From NCBI RefSeq assembly GCF_001028665.1, contig NZ_CP011504.1, forward strand, positions 1,984,001 through 2,048,000: a DNA stretch of 64,000 nucleotides, in the 5' to 3' direction. Every line of letters starts with the position of its first letter. The stretch's first letter is position 1. Below the pieces are notes generated by a model that worked only from the letters and a program-made list of their open reading frames with translations, had not been told where the DNA came from and ran no database searches. Position numbers and translations under genes: made by a program. Positions 60,053-64,000 of this stretch are shown here, piece by piece. Origin of the DNA: Burkholderia pyrrocinia. GTDB taxonomy: Bacteria > Pseudomonadota > Gammaproteobacteria > Burkholderiales > Burkholderiaceae.

Positions 60053-61261
60053 ATGCGACATCCAGTACTCGTACTCAATGCCGGCTCGTCGAGCCTCAAG
60101 TTCTCGGTCTACGACACGCGCGAGGATCGCTCGCTCGATGCGGGCCTGCACGGGCAGGTCGAGAACCTGCATGGCACCCCGCATCTGTTCGTGGCCGACG
60201 CGCACGGCGCAACGCTCGCCAACAGCCCCGTCGCGCGACCCGGACATCGAGGCGCGATCGAAGCGCTGCACGCGTGGTTCGCGGCTCACGTCGGGCGGGA
60301 GGCCGCGTTCGACGGCGTCGGGCACCGGGTCGTGCACGGCGGCCCGTATTTCACCGCGCCGGTGCGGATCGACGCGCGCGTGCTCGATGCGATAGCGTCG
60401 CTTTCGCCGCTCGCGCCGTTGCACCAGCCGCATCACGTCGATGCGATTCGCGCGGTCGCCGCGGTTGCGCCGAACCTGCCGCAGGTCGCGTGTTTCGACA
60501 CCGCGTTCCATTCGACGGTGCCGGCGCTCGAACGGGAGTTCGCGCTGCCGCGTGCGCTGACCGGGCAGGGGATCGTGCGCTACGGTTTCCACGGGCTGTC
60601 GTACGAGTACATCGCGACGGCGCTCGCGGGGCTCGATCCGTCGTGGGCGCAGCGCCGGACCGTCGTTGCGCACCTCGGCAACGGCGCGAGCCTGTGCGCG
60701 CTCGCGAACGGCCGCAGCGTGGCGACGACGATGGGGTTCACGGCCGTGGACGGGCTGCCGATGGGCACGCGCACCGGCGCGCTGGACCCGGGCGTGATTC
60801 TTTACCTGCAGCGTCACGAGGGCCGGTCGCTCGACGAGGTCGAGCAACTGATCTACGAGGAATCGGGCTTGCTCGGCGTGTCCGGCGTGTCGAGCGACAT
60901 GCGCACGCTGCTCGCGAGCGATGCACCGTCGGCCGCGCATGCGATCGAGCTGTTCGCCTATCGCGCGGCCCGCGAACTCGCCGCGCTGGCCGGCGTGCTC
61001 GGCGGTCTCGACACGCTCGTGTTCACGGCGGGCATCGGCGAGCACGCGCCGCGCGTGCGCGAACGGATCTGCAGCCGTGCGGCGTGGCTCGGCATCGTGC
61101 TCGACGACGCGGCGAACGCCGCCGGCCTGCCGGTGATTTCGCGCGACGCGTCGCGCGTGACGGTGCGCGTGATCCCGACCGACGAGAACCTGATGATCGC
61201 GCGGCACACGCGCCGCGTGCTGGACGACGCGATCCCTTCCACGCCGTATCCGACCCGGTGA
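60053..61261 (+). CDS. ackA: acetate kinase
   Basis: A 402-residue ASKHA kinase: VLNAGSSSLKF at the N-terminus, FDTAFHSTVP, YGFHGLSYEYI, HLGNGASLCA and VFTAGIGEHAP. It makes ATP and acetate from acetyl phosphate. The start at 60053 follows the pta stop by 10 bases. Together with pta it gives substrate-level ATP in oxygen limitation, consistent with the FNR-type box upstream. Confidence 0.93.
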   Translation: MRHPVLVLNAGSSSLKFSVYDTREDRSLDAGLHGQVENLHGTPHLFVADAHGATLANSPVARPGHRGAIEALHAWFAAHVGREAAFDGVGHRVVHGGPYFTAPVRIDARVLDAIASLSPLAPLHQPHHVDAIRAVAAVAPNLPQVACFDTAFHSTVPALEREFALPRALTGQGIVRYGFHGLSYEYIATALAGLDPSWAQRRTVVAHLGNGASLCALANGRSVATTMGFTAVDGLPMGTRTGALDPGVILYLQRHEGRSLDEVEQLIYEESGLLGVSGVSSDMRTLLASDAPSAAHAIELFAYRAARELAALAGVLGGLDTLVFTAGIGEHAPRVRERICSRAAWLGIVLDDAANAAGLPVISRDASRVTVRVIPTDENLMIARHTRRVLDDAIPSTPYPTR

Positions 61262-61269
61262 GACCTTCG

Positions 61270-62391
61270 ATGACCGCAAGCGACACGTCTTCCCCTGCCG
61301 TCAGCGCCCCCGCGCTGCCGATTTTCTGGCCGATGGCCGCCGCCACGGCGTGGTTCGCGGCCGGTTCCGAGATCGCCGCGCGCAATCTCCGCTTCCTCGC
61401 GGAAGAGGAGAAGCTGCATTTCGAAGCGCATCCGTCGCTGGCCTCGACGAACCGGCCGTTGCTGGAACTGCGGACGATGACGTTTCGTGATTATTCGACC
61501 GCGCCCGCGCACGGGCTGCCGACGATCGTCGATGCGCCGTATGCGGGGCACAGTGCGATGATCGCCGACTACCAGCCGGGGCAAAGCCTGATGCAGACGC
61601 TGCGCGAGCACGGCGTGACGCGTCTGTACCTGACCGACTGGCGTTCGGCCACCGAGGACATGAAGGACCTCGAGATCGACCAGTATCTGGCCGAGCTGAA
61701 CGTGTGCGTCGACGAACTCGGCGGCCGCGTGAATCTCGTCGGGCTGTGCCAGGGCGGCTGGATGTCCGCGATGTATGCGGCGCGTTTCCCGCACAAGGTC
61801 GCGAGCCTCGTACTGGCGGGCTCGCCGATCGACACCGACGCGGGCGACGGCCCGATCAGGCGGATGGTGCACACGTATCCGACGTCGTTCTACGAGGAAC
61901 TCGTTGCGATGGGCGGCGGGCTGATGCGCGGGCGCTTCATGCTGCGCGGCTGGAAGAACATGCATCCCGACCAGCACTATCTCGCCGAGCACGTCGACCT
62001 GTACGAGCATCTCGACGATCCCGAATACCTGCGCAAGCGCGAGGTGTTCGCGAACTGGTACGAAAGCCCGATCGACCTGCCGGGACGCTGGTACCTGCAG
62101 GCGATCGTGCAGATCTTCAAGGAGAACCGGCTCGCGAAGGGCACGTTCGTCGCGCTCGGGCGCACGCTCGACCTGAAGGACGTCGCGTGCCCGGTCTATC
62201 TGCTCGCCGGCGAGGCCGACGACATCACGACGCCGGAGCAGGTGTTCGGGGCGCGCGACCGTCTCGGGACGCCCGCGTCGCGGATCGAGAGCCGGCTCGT
62301 GCCGGGCGGCCATATCGGCCTGTTCATGGGGTCGCGCACGCTGAAGACGGTGTGGCCGGACATCGCGCGCTGGATCGCGGCGCAGCGCTAG
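61270..62391 (+). CDS. PhaC/PhaZ-like alpha/beta hydrolase with Cys nucleophile
   Basis: A 373-residue protein with the polyhydroxyalkanoate-enzyme nucleophile elbow GLCQGGW (Cys about 162), acid in AGEADDITTPEQV and His in GGHIGLFMGS. PHA synthases and intracellular PHB depolymerases both use this Cys-Asp-His triad; the length is closer to class III PhaC and PhaZ than to class I PhaC. It begins 8 bases after ackA and precedes fabI, so carbon storage or mobilisation may be linked to acetyl-CoA/acetate flux. Synthase versus depolymerase cannot be decided. Confidence 0.75.
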   Translation: MTASDTSSPAVSAPALPIFWPMAAATAWFAAGSEIAARNLRFLAEEEKLHFEAHPSLASTNRPLLELRTMTFRDYSTAPAHGLPTIVDAPYAGHSAMIADYQPGQSLMQTLREHGVTRLYLTDWRSATEDMKDLEIDQYLAELNVCVDELGGRVNLVGLCQGGWMSAMYAARFPHKVASLVLAGSPIDTDAGDGPIRRMVHTYPTSFYEELVAMGGGLMRGRFMLRGWKNMHPDQHYLAEHVDLYEHLDDPEYLRKREVFANWYESPIDLPGRWYLQAIVQIFKENRLAKGTFVALGRTLDLKDVACPVYLLAGEADDITTPEQVFGARDRLGTPASRIESRLVPGGHIGLFMGSRTLKTVWPDIARWIAAQR

Positions 62392-62410
62392 GGATCGACA
62401 CGGGGGCGGC

Positions 62411-63172
62411 ATGACGTTGCGACACAAGCGGGGGCTCGTCGTCGGCATCGCGAACGAGCAGAGCATCGCGTGGGGATGCGCGCGTGCGTTTTGCCGGGCG
62501 GGCGCCACGCTCGCGGTGACCTGGCAGTCGGAGAAGACCTTGCCGCACGTCGAGCCGCTGTTCGCGCAACTCGATGCGCCGATCCGGATGCCGCTCGACG
62601 TCGGGCGGCCCGACCAGATGGCGGCGGTGTTCGACGCGATCGCGGTGCAATGGGGCGCGATCGACTTCGTGCTGCATTCGGTTGCGTATGCACCGAAGGC
62701 CGATCTGCACGGCCGCGTGGTCGACAGTTCGCCGGAAGGCTTCTCGTTGGCGATGGATACCTCGTGCCATTCGTTCATCCGGATGGCGAGGCTCGCCGAG
62801 CCGCTGATGACGCGAGGCGGGAGCCTGATGGCGATGAGCTATCTCGGCGCGGAGCAGGTCGTCGCGAACTACGGGGTGATGGGGCCGGTCAAGGCCGCGC
62901 TCGAAGCGAGCGTGCGGTACCTGGCGGCCGAACTCGGCGGCGCGGGCATTCGCGTCAACGCGATTTCGCCGGGCGTGCTGCCGACGCGCGCGGCGTCGGG
63001 CCTGCCGGACTTCGACCGGCTGCTCGACGACACCGCGCGCCGGGCGCCGCTGCATCACACGCTGGACATCGACGACGTCGGCGCGTTCTGCGCGTTCCTG
63101 GCGAGCGACGGCGCACGGGCGATCACGGGTGGCACGCACTATATCGACGCCGGCATGCACATGCTCGGCTAG
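62411..63172 (+). CDS. fabI: enoyl-ACP reductase FabI-type
   Basis: A 253-residue SDR of the FabI class: nucleotide site VVGIANEQSIAWGCARAF, VLHSVAYAPKADL, and the catalytic Tyr-x6-Lys in NYGVMGPVKAALEASVRYL-A. It would reduce trans-2-enoyl-ACP with NADH in fatty acid elongation. As the fourth gene in a pta-ackA operon it is likely a second, conditionally expressed copy rather than the housekeeping enzyme. GCGTGCC-GGC-GGCACGC right after the stop is a possible weak terminator. Confidence 0.87.
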   Translation: MTLRHKRGLVVGIANEQSIAWGCARAFCRAGATLAVTWQSEKTLPHVEPLFAQLDAPIRMPLDVGRPDQMAAVFDAIAVQWGAIDFVLHSVAYAPKADLHGRVVDSSPEGFSLAMDTSCHSFIRMARLAEPLMTRGGSLMAMSYLGAEQVVANYGVMGPVKAALEASVRYLAAELGGAGIRVNAISPGVLPTRAASGLPDFDRLLDDTARRAPLHHTLDIDDVGAFCAFLASDGARAITGGTHYIDAGMHMLG

Positions 63173-63202
63173 CGTGCCGGCGGCACGCGGCGGTTCGCGG
63201 TG

Positions 63203-64000
63203 TCAGGTGCGCGCGAATGCCTGCACGAGAGCCGGCGGCGCGTGTGCGACCGCGACGTCCGGCGTGCCGTGCCACGCCGCGAGCTTCTTCACGGCCTTCG
63301 CGACGTCGGCCGCGAGCCCCGTGCCGAACCGCACGCCCGGCTCGACATGCACGGCCTTCAGTTCGAACGTGCCGAGCGTGCGGTGCGCTTTCGCGTCGAC
63401 ACGGCCGACCAGCCGGCCGCGATGCAGCACGGGCAGGCAGAAATAGCCGTAGCGCCGCTTGTGCCCGGGCGTATAGCACTCGATCGTGTAGTCGAAACCG
63501 AACAGCGTCGATGCGCGCCGCCGGTCCCATACGACGGGGTCGAACGGCGACAGCAGCGTCGTGACCGTCGAGCGCAGCGTGTCGGCCTCGGCGGCCGGCA
63601 GCAATGCGTCGAGCGAGCGGTGCACATAGGCCGGTTCCTTCCAGTCGTCGACCTGCACCGGAATCAGGTCGCCCGCATCCGCGAGCCGTTCCAGCTCCTC
63701 GCGATACGAACGGCGCGGCAGCCGGTAGTAGTCGGCGACCCAGTCCGCGCGGACGACCCCGAGCGCGCGACACGTATAGTCGAGCAGCGCGGGCAACACG
63801 GCTTCGCGCGGCGGCAGGTCGCGCGTGTCGTCCCAGCCGGGCAGCACGCGCTCGCGCACGTCGTACACGCGCTGGAAATTGCGGCGTTCCGACACCATCA
63901 GGTCGCCCGTCGTGAACAGCACTTCCAGGTGACGCTTCTCCGGCTTGCGATCCCACCAGCCGTTGCCCTTCACGCCATCTTCCCGGACGAAATCGGCCGA
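63203..64000 (-). CDS. YcaQ-type winged-helix DNA glycosylase-like protein (partial)
   Basis: The last 265 codons of a gene whose start lies beyond the right edge of the window. WWDRKPEKRHLEVLFTTGDL, YRLPRRSYREELERLADAGD, and LLSPFDPVVWDRRRASTLFG (the key Gln/Asp-region of HTH_42 proteins) are characteristic of the YcaQ/AlkX family, which unhooks interstrand DNA crosslinks in E. coli. It converges on fabI. Confidence 0.87.
   Translation of the reverse strand, partial: SADFVREDGVKGNGWWDRKPEKRHLEVLFTTGDLMVSERRNFQRVYDVRERVLPGWDDTRDLPPREAVLPALLDYTCRALGVVRADWVADYYRLPRRSYREELERLADAGDLIPVQVDDWKEPAYVHRSLDALLPAAEADTLRSTVTTLLSPFDPVVWDRRRASTLFGFDYTIECYTPGHKRRYGYFCLPVLHRGRLVGRVDAKAHRTLGTFELKAVHVEPGVRFGTGLAADVAKAVKKLAAWHGTPDVAVAHAPPALVQAFART

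Overview
The window looks like a piece of a secondary replicon of a Burkholderia-type betaproteobacterium (most likely Burkholderia cepacia complex or a close relative). The grounds are very GC-rich coding with strong third-position G/C bias, an OmpC-type Burkholderia porin, IS3-family elements typical of the genus, and a patchwork of catabolic, polyamine, NAD-salvage and amino-acid operons interrupted by AT-richer islands. No rRNA, tRNA, CRISPR array or replication origin was seen.

Layout. 1-7.1 kb: an EamA exporter, then a LysR regulator divergent from an amidohydrolase / MFS transporter / GAF protein / porin set, which reads as uptake and hydrolysis of a small unknown compound. 7.3-10.3 kb: transposon debris. 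A fragment of a Tn3-family transposase is sandwiched between an IS3-family element with a frameshifted transposase and an intact-looking IS407-type element. 10.3-20.9 kb: a NodD-like LysR regulator divergent from ten same-strand genes. The order is outer-membrane protein, alpha/beta hydrolase, extradiol dioxygenase, Rieske ferredoxin, FAD monooxygenase, MFS, cyclase-type hydrolase, cupin, FAH-family hydrolase, epimerase. It matches the naringenin-degradation locus fdeR / fdeABCDEFGHIJ described in Herbaspirillum seropedicae. 20.9-25.3 kb: an AT-richer island with a tyrosine recombinase, a small XRE regulator, an unrecognised Cys/His-rich protein, an orphan DUF2384 (MbcA/ParS-type) antitoxin domain and an array of CTTTAGT repeats.

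25.3-37.4 kb is dominated by polyamine chemistry. A putrescine-utilisation set (puuB-, puuR- and puuA-like) comes first. After an acetyltransferase, a LprI-like protein and a cell-wall amidase there is a two-sided cluster: a membrane-anchored spermidine-synthase homologue plus a Tat-exported FAD amine-oxidase-like protein on one strand, and DUF350 membrane protein, SPFH protein, zinc-ribbon/DUF4178 protein, a 49-residue Gly/Ser protein and S-adenosylmethionine decarboxylase on the other. I regard this second cluster as the best candidate for a poorly described system: aminopropyl-group chemistry coupled to membrane stress proteins.

37.5-56.7 kb: DUF4261 and SRPBCC proteins; nadM-nadV NAD salvage; an AT-rich M35 metallopeptidase plus lipoprotein pair; a MocR regulator divergent from an EamA transporter; a cystine-type ABC importer with a MetC-like lyase; the divergent lysA-lysR pair; GNAT and DUF4142 proteins; a HAD phosphatase; a periplasmic binding-protein gene broken by one amber codon; and a yefM-yoeB toxin-antitoxin operon. 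56.8-64 kb: GNAT and DUF1653 proteins, then an orphan pair of F1-ATPase central-stalk genes (gamma, epsilon) divergent from pta-ackA-(PhaC-like)-fabI. A perfect FNR/ANR-type box lies between them, suggesting low-oxygen control of acetyl-phosphate/acetate fermentation. The window ends inside a YcaQ-type winged-helix gene.
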